Counted from the stretch's first letter, positions 6,254 to 12,709 are shown. The stretch is DNA of 22,373 bases from Firmicutes bacterium UBA5486 (GCA_002427045.1 DIPO01000061.1:1-22373), one strand, 5' to 3'. Translations and numbers: made by a program. The notes: a model not told the origin generated them from the sequence alone.

Positions 6254-6262
6254 ATTATAACA
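6254..6262 (-). promoter_or_regulatory. Extended -10 promoter for the leftward block
   Basis: On the minus strand TGTTATAAT is a perfect extended -10 (TGnTATAAT). No good -35 is present (the hexamer 17 bases upstream is ACTATT), which is typical of an activator-dependent promoter. It lies just after the late-regulator gene, where RinA/ArpU-type activators usually have their target. The transcript would have a leader of about 180 bases. Confidence 0.55.
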
Positions 6263-6273
6263 CACATAAAACC

Positions 6274-6717
6274 TTAAATAGTCCCGGACTTTTGCTCAAT
6301 ATCAATTAAATCTTCTTTCTGTGCTATAAGAGCCGTATAATACACGATGCTGTTACGCCAATTATAATATGTTGTACGTTTTATGAATAGCTTTTCACAT
6401 ATTTGGTTTCGCCGTAACCTATCAAAATATTGTAATTTGATAAACTGGCCTTTCTCTGTCCCGGCAAAGTGCTTACATACTTTTTCGATTACCTTTAACC
6501 ATGCCTCTTTATCTCTTATTTCACGTGTCGTTAATTTTATTGCTTTGAGAGCTGTAGGATCTGAATGACAACTTCTACCTTGCCCCCACTCCCCTATTTC
6601 CGCTGGCCTAGAGGTGGCCACTTCTCTTTTATATTTTTCTAGTTCTCTTTTTATCCGGGGATAATTATAAAATTGTTTTTCTATTAAACGGTAGATATCT
6701 TTGCTAAGTACATGCAT
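6274..6717 (-). CDS. ArpU/RinA-like phage late transcription regulator
   Basis: The C-terminal third (about residues 95-140: GQFIKLQYFDRLRRNQICEK, then TTYYNWRNSIVYYTALIA) has the sigma-70 region-4-like helix-turn-helix ending of the ArpU/RinA family. These proteins activate the packaging and morphogenesis genes. At 147 aa it has the expected size. The middle carries a Gly/Trp-containing loop (EIGEWGQGRSCHSDPTALKA) seen in related proteins. GGGGGATAAG precedes the ATG, 3 bases after the stop of the RemA-like gene. It is the last early gene. Its likely target promoter follows directly. Assignment rests on motif and position. Confidence 0.75.
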   Translation of the reverse strand: MHVLSKDIYRLIEKQFYNYPRIKRELEKYKREVATSRPAEIGEWGQGRSCHSDPTALKAIKLTTREIRDKEAWLKVIEKVCKHFAGTEKGQFIKLQYFDRLRRNQICEKLFIKRTTYYNWRNSIVYYTALIAQKEDLIDIEQKSGTI

Positions 6718-6720
6718 TTC

Positions 6721-6972
6721 TTATCCCCCTTGTTGTTCTTTTTTAATTCGTTCCGCAAGTGTTTGTGGATTGATTGAACTCGTAACTATTTGTCCGTTAT
6801 CTAAGTATATAACTGAGAATGTTCGTTTTCCCTCGGTCATATCAATCAATGTTCCTTTTTGTTTTTCTTCCGCAACCAGCTTTCTAATCGCTGTAGATTT
6901 ATATTTTTTTATTCCTACAATTCGTTGAATAGACACTTGGTTTTCGTGTCCTACATGAACCATTTGATACAT
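6721..6972 (-). CDS. RemA-like (DUF370 family) regulatory protein
   Basis: 83 residues matching the RemA/DUF370 pattern throughout: N-terminal MVHVGHENQVSIQRIVGI, central STAIRKLV, then KGTLIDMTEGKRTFSVI and the C-terminal SSINPQTLAERI. RemA of Bacillus is an oligomeric DNA-binding activator of matrix and osmoprotection genes, encoded in the chromosome next to gmk. A phage copy next to the late regulator suggests a role in phage or host transcription, but this is not known. The ATG at 6972 has AGGAG 12 bases upstream, slightly far. An ATG three codons on is possible. Confidence 0.8.
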   Translation of the reverse strand: MYQMVHVGHENQVSIQRIVGIKKYKSTAIRKLVAEEKQKGTLIDMTEGKRTFSVIYLDNGQIVTSSINPQTLAERIKKEQQGG

Positions 6973-7069
6973 TATTGCAAATCAACTCCTTTAGTTTATA
7001 TGCTAGATATATAACTGCAAATAGATTACATGCACTTAGTATTCTGGCCATAATTATTTCATTTTTCAT
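6899..7069 (-). CDS. Possible small membrane peptide (56 aa)
   Basis: The ATG at 7069 has GAAGGGGA 6 bases upstream and fills the otherwise empty gap after the VRR-NUC gene. The first half contains a hydrophobic helix (ARILSACNLFAVIYLAYKL). The second half is Cys/Asn/Arg-rich and is encoded by the same DNA as the start of the RemA-like gene (74-base overlap), which may simply be read-through into non-coding frame. No family recognised. Confidence 0.4.
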   Translation of the reverse strand: MKNEIIMARILSACNLFAVIYLAYKLKELICNNVSNGSCRTRKPSVYSTNCRNKKI

Positions 7070-7080
7070 TTTAATCCCCT

Positions 7081-7428
7081 TCAATACCCATAAAACCTTA
7101 GTGCATCTAATACGCCATCCACTCCATAACACACCATTGCTGCCCATCCCCGTTTTTCTAGTGCATCCAACCATTCCTCTTGCTCCTCGGACACCTTACC
7201 GCCCCTTTTGCGTTTTAATTCAATCGCAAGGCCTTTTATGTTGGGGTATTTGGGTGGGCTATCAAAGATCAATATATCTGGTACTCCGGATTTAACTCCT
7301 AGCCTTTTCTGTTTTACCCTGTACTGTACTTTGTGTTTTCCTTCGTTTGGTACATGACAGAAGCGTATTTTTTTAATATCAAGTAACTCTGCTACCGCCA
7401 TTTGTTCTTGTTCCTCTGTGCTGTTCAT
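7081..7428 (-). CDS. VRR-NUC domain nuclease
   Basis: 115 residues forming a single VRR-NUC domain of the PD-(D/E)XK superfamily: GVPDILIF (D51), IELKRKRGG (E70, K72) and a downstream EEQ (Q83). Stand-alone VRR-NUC proteins are common in phage replication modules, and members of the superfamily include structure-specific nucleases such as FAN1. It probably processes branched or single-stranded junctions during phage replication or recombination. AGAAGGGGATG precedes the ATG. It lies between SSB and the late-regulator genes. Confidence 0.9.
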   Translation of the reverse strand: MNSTEEQEQMAVAELLDIKKIRFCHVPNEGKHKVQYRVKQKRLGVKSGVPDILIFDSPPKYPNIKGLAIELKRKRGGKVSEEQEEWLDALEKRGWAAMVCYGVDGVLDALRFYGY

Positions 7429-7448
7429 GGTGCATCCCCTTCTAATTT

Positions 7449-7838
7449 CTAAAATGGAAGATCATCAAGATTAATTTCGCTTAAATCTACCTCATTATCC
7501 TCTGGTTCTTGTTTCGTGCTTTGCCCTCTTTCAAGGAACTTCACATGCCCAGCAATAACCTCTGTAACCCAGCGTCTATCCCCTTCTTTTGTTTCGTATG
7601 TTCTAACCTGTATTCTCCCTTCTATGGCCACCATCCGTCCTTTGCGAAGGTAGTTAGCACTAGCCTCGGCGGACTTTCCCCATACTACGATGGGGATAAA
7701 ATCCGCTTGCCGTTCTCCGGCTTGATCTGTAAACGGTCTATCTACTGCTAAAGTGAAATTCGATACCGGATTGCCGTTTGGTGTATATCGAATTTCTGGA
7801 TCTTTGGTTAATCTGCCTATTAATATCACATGATTCAT
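7449..7838 (-). CDS. ssb: Single-stranded DNA-binding protein
   Basis: 129 residues: an OB fold with the SSB signature start MNHVILIGRLTKDPEIRYTP, then NFTLAVDR and PIVVWGKSAEASANYLRKG. A short acidic linker ends in DLPF, close to the DDIPF tip that recruits partner proteins. It coats single-stranded phage DNA in replication and ERF/NinB-dependent recombination. AAAGGGAG precedes the ATG. An 11-bp inverted repeat lies upstream at 7861-7885. Confidence 0.96.
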   Translation of the reverse strand: MNHVILIGRLTKDPEIRYTPNGNPVSNFTLAVDRPFTDQAGERQADFIPIVVWGKSAEASANYLRKGRMVAIEGRIQVRTYETKEGDRRWVTEVIAGHVKFLERGQSTKQEPEDNEVDLSEINLDDLPF

Positions 7839-7860
7839 TTCAGCAACTCCCTTTTATTTT

Positions 7861-7885
7861 AGTTATCAAGTATTACTTGACAACT
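7861..7885. repeat. Inverted repeat between the MazG-like and ssb genes
   Basis: AGTTATCAAGT and ACTTGACAACT (11 bp, one mismatch) are separated by 3 bases. It may be an operator or an mRNA hairpin. On the minus strand it also contains a weak promoter-like pair, TTGTCA, 16 bases, TAAAAT, which could add extra ssb transcription. Function unproven. Confidence 0.5.
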
Positions 7886-8271
7886 TAAATTCTTTTGCCC
7901 CCATGTTTATATGGCCTAGTCTTATTGAAAGCCATTTTGATTTGAATAGCCTCTTCTATATCTATCCCATACTGGCCACATGTATCCAGAATGCGAATTA
8001 TTACGTCTGCCAATTCAATCGGTATACCCTCCGGTTTATTATGAGGGCATCCATCACAACTAGATTGACTCTTTGCTTCGCTACAATCCGCTTGTGGAGG
8101 ACAGCTATAATATACTTCATTAAACCCACGACCATCTCTGTATTCCTCTAGTGTTTCAGATAATTCTGAGTGCATTAAAGCAATCTGTTCCGCAAAAGGC
8201 CGTTCCTCTTGCCACCAACCCTTAGATACCGCGTTTTCATGTGCTCTTTTTGCTAGTTCATTTAATGCCAT
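7885..8271 (-). CDS. MazG-like nucleotide pyrophosphohydrolase (128 aa)
   Basis: The ATG at 8271 follows GGAGAG and overlaps the methyltransferase gene end by 14 bases. The open frame extends to a GTG at 8295 without a better site. The N-terminus (AKRAHENAVSKGWW) and the helix QIALMHSELSETLEEYRDG carry the MazG-type acidic motif. The second motif is ELADVIIRILDTCG. Between them is an insertion with four cysteines (about residues 60-80, CPPQADC and CDGC) that could bind a metal. MazG-fold enzymes hydrolyse (d)NTPs to NMPs, in phages probably tuning nucleotide pools. Confidence 0.85.
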   Translation of the reverse strand: MALNELAKRAHENAVSKGWWQEERPFAEQIALMHSELSETLEEYRDGRGFNEVYYSCPPQADCSEAKSQSSCDGCPHNKPEGIPIELADVIIRILDTCGQYGIDIEEAIQIKMAFNKTRPYKHGGKRI

Positions 8272-8833
8272 TACTATCATCTCTCCATATATCACTTTTC
8301 ACTTCGTCTCCCCACACATCCCAGCCGGGGGGCTTTTCACGTGCAAATAGTTCTATCCTTGGAACATCACCACACAGTTTAACAATTCTTACTCTTGCTT
8401 CATCTGGTTTTTTAGAGTGTTTTTCTATGGGTGCATATATTATTTGGTGTATATCATGCCGTTTTATTATTTGTTTTGCTTTAGTTCTTTTGCTTATGCC
8501 TAGCAAACACGCTTCAGCATTTGCCCTCGTATATGCACCCATACCCCAGAAAAAAGAATTTGCTTTTTTATTTCTTTTTACCCAAACAAAAGCTGCCGTT
8601 TTATAGATAAACCCCCATGCTTCCATAACCTTAAAAGCCTCTTTAATGTTGGGAAATGTAGACCATAAAAATAATATAGATGTGTCTTTTTTTATTTCTC
8701 TAACAGGTACCTTGCAAATATCTTTTGTTGACATTGTTTTATAATGTTGCTTGGCCATACCTCTGGCATTCTTTTTGCTCCCACTTTGTTTGTATTCCCA
8801 CGGTGGATCTGCGTATATAATGTCATATTTCAA
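8258..8833 (-). CDS. MT-A70 family DNA adenine methyltransferase
   Basis: 191 residues. The N-terminal YADPPWEY contains the catalytic DPPW motif (residues 9-12) of N6-adenine methyltransferases. It is followed by TSILFLWST and AFVWVKRNKK and ends with ELFAREKPPGWDVWGDE. The family uses S-adenosylmethionine, and phage members modify phage DNA, usually against host restriction. The start is a TTG at 8833 preceded by GGAGGATG at ideal spacing. It overlaps the upstream stop codon (TTGA). There is no partner endonuclease nearby, so this is an orphan enzyme. Target sequence cannot be inferred. Confidence 0.93.
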   Translation of the reverse strand: MKYDIIYADPPWEYKQSGSKKNARGMAKQHYKTMSTKDICKVPVREIKKDTSILFLWSTFPNIKEAFKVMEAWGFIYKTAAFVWVKRNKKANSFFWGMGAYTRANAEACLLGISKRTKAKQIIKRHDIHQIIYAPIEKHSKKPDEARVRIVKLCGDVPRIELFAREKPPGWDVWGDEVKSDIWRDDSNGIK

Positions 8834-9333
8834 CTAACATCCTCCAACTGCTTAACTTCTATTTGTCTAATTAGGTTTTTAAATGCTATTTGTTCATCTT
8901 GTTCCTTGTCACGTTTTAAATATGATTCATAAACTCTCATGAAATGTGCTCTAACCACCCCTAGTTCTGACATACCTGTATATCCTATGGTGTTAAGGCC
9001 GCCAACCGCTTCCACCGCTCTTTGAACTAGTGGCGAAGGATAACCTTCTGTCCGCTCTCTAATCTTCATAATAACAGCCTCCCATGCTTCCTCCGGGAGT
9101 AAATCTTTTATCGGTTTTGTCAGTTCTTTGGCCTGTGCTCTTATCTCTGCAACGGTTGGAAAATACTTGCCAACTGTAATATGTTTCATTACTGCTTGTT
9201 TTGCTGTTTTAAATGGTATATCGGATAACATACTGACCCAGACCTGTGCTGTAGGTTTCAAATCCCTTTCCTGCATTCCAGGGTAGCTTGCCGCTGCCAA
9301 TGCAACCAGAGAAGCCGCTTCACTCTTAGTCAT
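8830..9333 (-). CDS. Replicative helicase loader/inhibitor-like protein
   Basis: 167 residues, helical. The region AAASYPGMQERDLKPTAQVW followed by MLSDIPFKTAKQAVMKHI and YFPTVAEIRAQAKEL matches phage helicase loaders of the G39P type. The C-terminal half has LLPEEAWEAVIMKI. Such proteins bring the replicative DnaB-type helicase to the phage origin. The phage shows no own helicase in this window, so it probably recruits the host's. AAGGAG precedes the ATG. The gene overlaps the initiator gene by 8 bases, and the pair forms the replication module. Confidence 0.8.
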   Translation of the reverse strand: MTKSEAASLVALAAASYPGMQERDLKPTAQVWVSMLSDIPFKTAKQAVMKHITVGKYFPTVAEIRAQAKELTKPIKDLLPEEAWEAVIMKIRERTEGYPSPLVQRAVEAVGGLNTIGYTGMSELGVVRAHFMRVYESYLKRDKEQDEQIAFKNLIRQIEVKQLEDVS

Positions 9334-10051
9334 CCTCTATCCACTCCTTCAATGATTGAAATGCTCTTGGAGCTTTTCTCGGTTTCATTTCTTTTTGTAC
9401 TCTATCAACTACCCAGCTTAGAATTGCCCGGTAATCTGATTTGTACTTTTTCCCATTAGCTCCCTTGTAATTATCAAGGACCTCAATCATTCTTTTGGAT
9501 TTTTCTTTCCCGTATCTATCTATCAGTTTGTTGTATTCTGTTTCTGTTAGCTTGACGAATTCTGCATAGTTATGTTTTGGTTCTTTATTGCCGGGTAATA
9601 TATTACTATTGTTACTAATAGTAATGTTACTATTAGTAATGTTACTATTAGTGTCTCCGGTACCCGTATCTGGACTACCCGTATCTGGACTACCCGTATC
9701 TGGGGAATGGAGACATGGTTTAAGCTGGGCTTTAGCAGGTTTTATTACTAAAGAGTATTGGTTATTCGTAAATTGCCCTTTGTTATTTCGTACTTTATCA
9801 ACCCTGATCAATCCCTTTTCTTGGGCCTCTTTTATAAGCCGAAAGAGACGGTTTTTCCCTATTCCCAGCTCTTGCATCATACGCTTAGTTCCCGGCCATG
9901 CTGTTTTGCCGTTTCCAGAGTAACTGGCTATATAAGCGTAAAAACCTTTTAATTCAATACTAACCGATGGATCTCTCATTATTTTTTTGGGGCTAAATCC
10001 ATAGCCTTCCTCAAATATCGTACCTTCCCCAAATGAAAGAACATTTTTCAT
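9326..10051 (-). CDS. Phage replication initiator (helix-turn-helix protein)
   Basis: 241 residues. The N-terminal winged-helix-like domain (about 25-95: LKGFYAYIASYSGNGKTAWP, then MMQELGIGKNRLFRLIKEAQ) is typical of phage replisome organisers. The linker (about 110-155) is built of repeats: SPDTG three times, then NSNIT-type units. The C-terminal domain (about 160-241) ends KAPRAFQSLKEWIEDD. The linker is encoded by an array of 15-bp DNA repeats, as in lambda O, whose gene carries the origin. It lies directly before the helicase loader. Start ATG at 10051 follows a weak GGGGGTGAG site. Confidence 0.82.
   Translation of the reverse strand: MKNVLSFGEGTIFEEGYGFSPKKIMRDPSVSIELKGFYAYIASYSGNGKTAWPGTKRMMQELGIGKNRLFRLIKEAQEKGLIRVDKVRNNKGQFTNNQYSLVIKPAKAQLKPCLHSPDTGSPDTGSPDTGTGDTNSNITNSNITISNNSNILPGNKEPKHNYAEFVKLTETEYNKLIDRYGKEKSKRMIEVLDNYKGANGKKYKSDYRAILSWVVDRVQKEMKPRKAPRAFQSLKEWIEDD
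9611..9705. repeat. Origin-like array of 15-bp direct repeats
   Basis: Three AT-rich 15-mers (9611-9625, 9626-9640, 9641-9655; GTTACTATTAGTAAT-like, each holding the inverted arms TTACTA/TAGTAA) are followed after 5 bases by three 15-mers TACCCGTATCTGGAC (9661-9675, 9676-9690, 9691-9705, the last with two changes). This gives iterons next to an AT-rich element inside the initiator gene, the same layout as the lambda origin in gene O. The function as a phage origin is inferred. Confidence 0.65.
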
Positions 10052-10133
10052 CCATACTCACCCCCTTTAAAAAAGAATGAAACGGAAGGAAGGTTTCCCT
10101 CCCTTAATGCCACCGATCAAATATAGATTTTTA

Positions 10134-10424
10134 TTATTTGGCTCGTACTTCTTCTTCTAGATATTCAGGAGCTAGCTCTTCTATCATCTTAGCCATGATA
10201 TTTGCCGCTATAGCATTTTGTAATGTACTGTTATCTTCTATATTTTTTATTATGCCCACCAAACTTGTCGCCAGCTGCGAACATAGGTTTTCTATTCCTA
10301 AGTTCTCCCCTACAATGCCACACGCCATATGTGAGGGTTTGTTTTTATCATGAGCACTAAAATAACATAAATCTGATTCCATATTTACCTTCGTTTCCCC
10401 ATCTACCTTGATCTCTACTTTCAT
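10134..10424 (-). CDS. Phage protein of unknown function (96 aa)
   Basis: AAAGGGTG precedes the ATG. The N-terminus is beta-like (MKVEIKVDGETKVNMESDL), followed by a helical acidic C-terminal half (NAIAANIMAKMIEELAPEYL). No family recognised. It lies between the ERF and replication-initiator genes. The 82-base gap downstream (10052-10133) holds an imperfect 8-bp hairpin with a GAAA loop on the minus strand (about 10086-10105) and no gene. Confidence 0.7.
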   Translation of the reverse strand: MKVEIKVDGETKVNMESDLCYFSAHDKNKPSHMACGIVGENLGIENLCSQLATSLVGIIKNIEDNSTLQNAIAANIMAKMIEELAPEYLEEEVRAK

Positions 10425-10446
10425 TGCCTACACCCTTTCTTTACCC

Positions 10447-11022
10447 TTACGCAGTTCTTTTTTGAATTAAATAGTCTAAAGCTAATAATACTTTTTCTTT
10501 ATCACCGTTATATTTTTTTGATAATTCATCTAATGTAGATTTTTGTAAGTTTAAATTCTTGGCCAAAGCATCTATTTTTTTCTGTGCATTTTTTTTGACT
10601 TGATCATCCAATTCTTCACTGCTAACCTTATCTGGATCTTCTCCTGTGGGAATAGCAAACGATCTTAAAAGTAAGTATTTATAGCTGTACGTCATCGCTT
10701 TTCCTACGCCCTTATCTTGTGTATCTACCCCAGTTCCAGAGGAAACAATTATTTCGTATTCCCCTGTGTCAATATCAATAATCTTGTATTTGGTATCGAC
10801 GGTAGTTAGCATTCCTTCTTTTGAATGTTCTTGTTCTATTGGTAGAATAATTAATCTGTTCTTAACTAGGCTATCCCTGACTTTGGAAGTAACTTTTTCT
10901 TCAGATATAGCCCGATAATCTGTTGTTTTGTATCTTACCCGATCATCTTTTTGCAAATATTCAATATCTTGCATTACCTGATGGATTTTTTGATACAAAC
11001 CTACCTTTTGATTACCCTCCAT
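10447..11022 (-). CDS. ERF family single-strand annealing protein
   Basis: 191 residues. The N-terminal ERF domain has YRAISEEKVTSKVRDSLVKN and the signature GVGKAMTYSYKYLLLRSFAI followed by TGEDPD (about residues 105-132). A helical, charged C-terminal tail follows. ERF proteins anneal complementary single strands for RecA-independent phage recombination and genome circularisation. GGGAGG precedes the ATG. The neighbouring Gp157 gene upstream, and SSB and NinB-like genes downstream, form a common phage recombination set. No exonuclease partner is visible here. Confidence 0.93.
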   Translation of the reverse strand: MEGNQKVGLYQKIHQVMQDIEYLQKDDRVRYKTTDYRAISEEKVTSKVRDSLVKNRLIILPIEQEHSKEGMLTTVDTKYKIIDIDTGEYEIIVSSGTGVDTQDKGVGKAMTYSYKYLLLRSFAIPTGEDPDKVSSEELDDQVKKNAQKKIDALAKNLNLQKSTLDELSKKYNGDKEKVLLALDYLIQKRTA

Positions 11023-11038
11023 TAATCATTCCTCCCTC

Positions 11039-11530
11039 TCAACCAATTTTTAGATATACACGATCATCAACCAAACGTGCACCCGGTACCCTTTGTCCCT
11101 GCTTTAAAGCATCTAGAATTTTTTGCTTGTCCACTTTTGGAGCTTGTGTAATTTTATATTTGTTTGGTATTATCTCTTCCTCTTCAATACTTACGCTTGG
11201 CGGACACTTGCGAAACGTTATTGGCATGACAGGATCATTAATTTTCATAACATTTGCTGCTTTCATTTCCCTTTCAAGATAGTCTTTAAGCCAATCACGT
11301 TTCCGTTTATAAGCTGTTTCAAGTTTATAAAGACGATCTTTTTCCTCTTTTATAACCTTTGCATCAGCTTCAAGGTTTTTTATAAATCTAGCAACATTTA
11401 AAGCCTTATCGAAAAATTCATCTCCCACACCTTTAAGTGCTTCATATACCAGCTTTTTATCTATCATTTCATCTTCAAGAAGATTTGCTAGGTTTTGATA
11501 ACGTTCGCTAATTTCATATAATTTGGCCAC
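11039..11530 (-). CDS. Siphovirus Gp157 family protein
   Basis: A GTG start at 11530 is chosen because GGAGGTATAAAC lies directly upstream. It gives 163 residues. The N-terminal two thirds are a long coiled coil (LYEISERYQNLANLLEDEMI; IKNLEADAKVIKEEKDRLY). The C-terminal third is a conserved beta region (ITFRKCPPSVSI, then IPNKYKI and KQILDALKQGQRVPGARL). This is the Gp157 family, found beside ERF or RecT-type genes in many siphoviruses and linked to phage resistance or recombination. Its exact role is unknown. Confidence 0.9.
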   Translation of the reverse strand: MAKLYEISERYQNLANLLEDEMIDKKLVYEALKGVGDEFFDKALNVARFIKNLEADAKVIKEEKDRLYKLETAYKRKRDWLKDYLEREMKAANVMKINDPVMPITFRKCPPSVSIEEEEIIPNKYKITQAPKVDKQKILDALKQGQRVPGARLVDDRVYLKIG

Positions 11531-11738
11531 GTTTATACCTCCTAACCTCACATGGTGTTAAATCTTCCAAAACTGCCGCTATTTCTTCGTTATTTAATGG
11601 GAACTCATATTTGTATTGCTGGATTGTATCCTTTAACTCTTCATAAAGATGTTCTAAAATTATTTCCAGTTTTTCATCTTCTCTGGAGCACCCCGGCAGA
11701 TCGTAAATGGTTACTCCGTCAGGCAGATTGCAACTCAC
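11514..11738 (-). CDS. Small acidic phage protein (74 aa)
   Basis: A GTG start follows GAAAGGTGA. The product is helical and acidic (DEKLEIILEHLYEELKDTIQ; NNEEIAAVLEDLTPCEVRRY) with no recognised family. It overlaps its neighbours on both sides (20 bases upstream, 17 downstream), so it is translated as part of a compact early operon. Confidence 0.65.
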   Translation of the reverse strand: MSCNLPDGVTIYDLPGCSREDEKLEIILEHLYEELKDTIQQYKYEFPLNNEEIAAVLEDLTPCEVRRYKRGQII

Positions 11739-11958
11739 CTTTCGTTACCTCCTTTTGTTCTAAAGTCTCAATTCCATCAAGAATTCCTCGGGCCATAAAT
11801 TTTAGGCTTTCCTTGTTTGCGTACAAATGAACATGAGCACCATTTTCCAATGAAATTGATACGTGTAAATGTACTTTTGAATTTAATTTTTCATTGGTAT
11901 AAATTTCTCCCACCCTAGTTTTATACACCGGACTATACAATGTAATTGCAGTATCCAT
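11719..11958 (-). CDS. Small phage protein of unknown function (79 aa)
   Basis: GAAAGGAG precedes the ATG. The sequence contains beta-like strands (SKVHLHVSISLENGAHVHLY) followed by a helix (KFMARGILDGIETLEQ). No family recognised. Early-operon gene with short overlaps on both sides. Confidence 0.7.
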   Translation of the reverse strand: MDTAITLYSPVYKTRVGEIYTNEKLNSKVHLHVSISLENGAHVHLYANKESLKFMARGILDGIETLEQKEVTKGELQSA

Positions 11959-12118
11959 CTTTATCTCTCCTTTCTTTTAAACCCCTCTCCATGTATGGAT
12001 GATGATTTAAGGGATGTTTAATTGGTATTGTACTTTTGAGCTGTAAATCTATAACATTCCAGTCTATAAGTTTTTTTAACATCCCTACAGGTCCGACGAA
12101 ACCTGCCGCCACCTTCAC
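11933..12118 (-). CDS. Small phage protein of unknown function (61 aa)
   Basis: A GTG start follows GAAAGGAGGG at 7 bases, a very strong site. The product starts MKVAAGFVGPVGMLKKLIDW and ends in a basic stretch (RGLKERRDKDGYCNYIV). No family recognised. The last 26 bases overlap the next gene. Moderate confidence because composition is not distinctive. Confidence 0.55.
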   Translation of the reverse strand: MKVAAGFVGPVGMLKKLIDWNVIDLQLKSTIPIKHPLNHHPYMERGLKERRDKDGYCNYIV

Positions 12119-12120
12119 TT

Positions 12121-12252
12121 TTAACCCTCCTTTCTTGCTATGCTAGCAATCCTGTTTAAGATAATTTGAATATCCTCTTGAGTTTTATCTATATAAGCAT
12201 CATCATGTATTTTGATAAGCGTATTTTCTATCTTGTATTCCTTGACTAACAT
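12121..12252 (-). CDS. Small phage protein of unknown function (43 aa)
   Basis: The open frame extends to 12339 through the end of the regulator gene, but the ATG at 12252 with GGGGGTG upstream is the likely start. The product is MLVKEYKIENTLIKIHDDAY followed by a helix (EDIQIILNRIASIARKEG). Such short proteins often follow the Cro-like gene in Firmicutes phages. No known function. Confidence 0.6.
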   Translation of the reverse strand: MLVKEYKIENTLIKIHDDAYIDKTQEDIQIILNRIASIARKEG

Positions 12253-12307
12253 CTTGCTACACCCCCTGAAACAACATACGCTTAACCAGTTTTGTCCTAT
12301 TCTAATT

Positions 12308-12529
12308 TCAAACCGCTTTTTTGTTCCGTTCGTGAACAATTTTTTCTAAAAAAATATCGTCATCTTGGTAGTTTAATACCTGTTTAATTCTTACAGCTAC
12401 TTTGAAAGAAGGGTCTTTATATCCTAACTCAATATTTGTATAGCTAGGCCTTGCAATACCCACCCTTTTGCTTAATTCTTCTTGTGTTAGCTTTGCTTTT
12501 AATCGCTCTTGTTTTAGCTTATACCGCAT
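12308..12529 (-). CDS. XRE-family Cro-like regulator (73 aa)
   Basis: The ATG at 12529 follows AAAGGTGG. The open frame to 12601 would overlap the promoter and is rejected. It is a single helix-turn-helix domain (MRYKLKQERLKAKLTQEELS; RVGIARPSYTNIELGYKDPS), the size of Cro-like or Xis-adjacent regulators. It is transcribed from the consensus promoter at 12573-12601, divergent from the repressor gene, so it probably represses lysogenic transcription or early genes at the switch. Confidence 0.88.
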   Translation of the reverse strand: MRYKLKQERLKAKLTQEELSKRVGIARPSYTNIELGYKDPSFKVAVRIKQVLNYQDDDIFLEKIVHERNKKAV

Positions 12530-12572
12530 CTTGTTGCCACCTTTCTTGTTGCTATATGGAACCTGTACGTTT

Positions 12573-12601
12573 ATTATAGTGCCCATGCGGATCATTGTCA
12601 A
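12573..12601 (-). promoter_or_regulatory. Strong leftward early promoter
   Basis: On the minus strand TTGACA (12601-12596), a 17-base spacer and TATAAT (12578-12573) form a perfect sigma-A consensus promoter 44 bases before the Cro-like start. It would drive the whole early operon and must be repressed in the lysogen. The motif GTTTATTAT occurs on its -10 (12570-12578) and again at 12633-12641, and is a candidate operator half-site. Confidence 0.88.
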
Positions 12602-12653
12602 CGGTTTTTTGTTTCTTTTTTTATTATATAATGTTTATTATCGGAACATGTTG

Positions 12654-12688
12654 TTTACTTTAGACACATTAACTATTATAATAGTGTC
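12654..12688 (+). promoter_or_regulatory. Repressor promoter with palindromic operator
   Basis: TTTACT (12654-12659), a 17-base spacer and TATAAT (12677-12682) precede the repressor gene. A perfect 14-bp palindrome ACTATTATAATAGT (12672-12685) covers the -10, and a wider inverted repeat GACAC (12663-12667)/GTGTC (12684-12688) encloses it. Both are likely regulator binding sites. Confidence 0.65.
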
Positions 12689-12709
12689 AAGAGGGGAGGT
12701 AAGAATATT

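Noticed and set aside
6975..7295. Plus-strand open frame of 106 codons
   Set aside because: Antisense to the VRR-NUC gene, whose catalytic motifs are clear.
8258..8833. Restriction-modification system around the MT-A70 methyltransferase
   Set aside because: No restriction endonuclease or specificity gene is adjacent. The neighbours are a helicase loader and a MazG-like gene, so it is an orphan phage methyltransferase.
9611..9705. CRISPR array
   Set aside because: Repeats are 15 bp, directly adjacent and without spacers, and they lie inside a coding gene.
9588..9923. Plus-strand open frame with LLLLVM and PVSGLPVSGL repeats
   Set aside because: The repeats are the antisense reading of the origin-like array in the initiator gene. 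No ribosome binding site.
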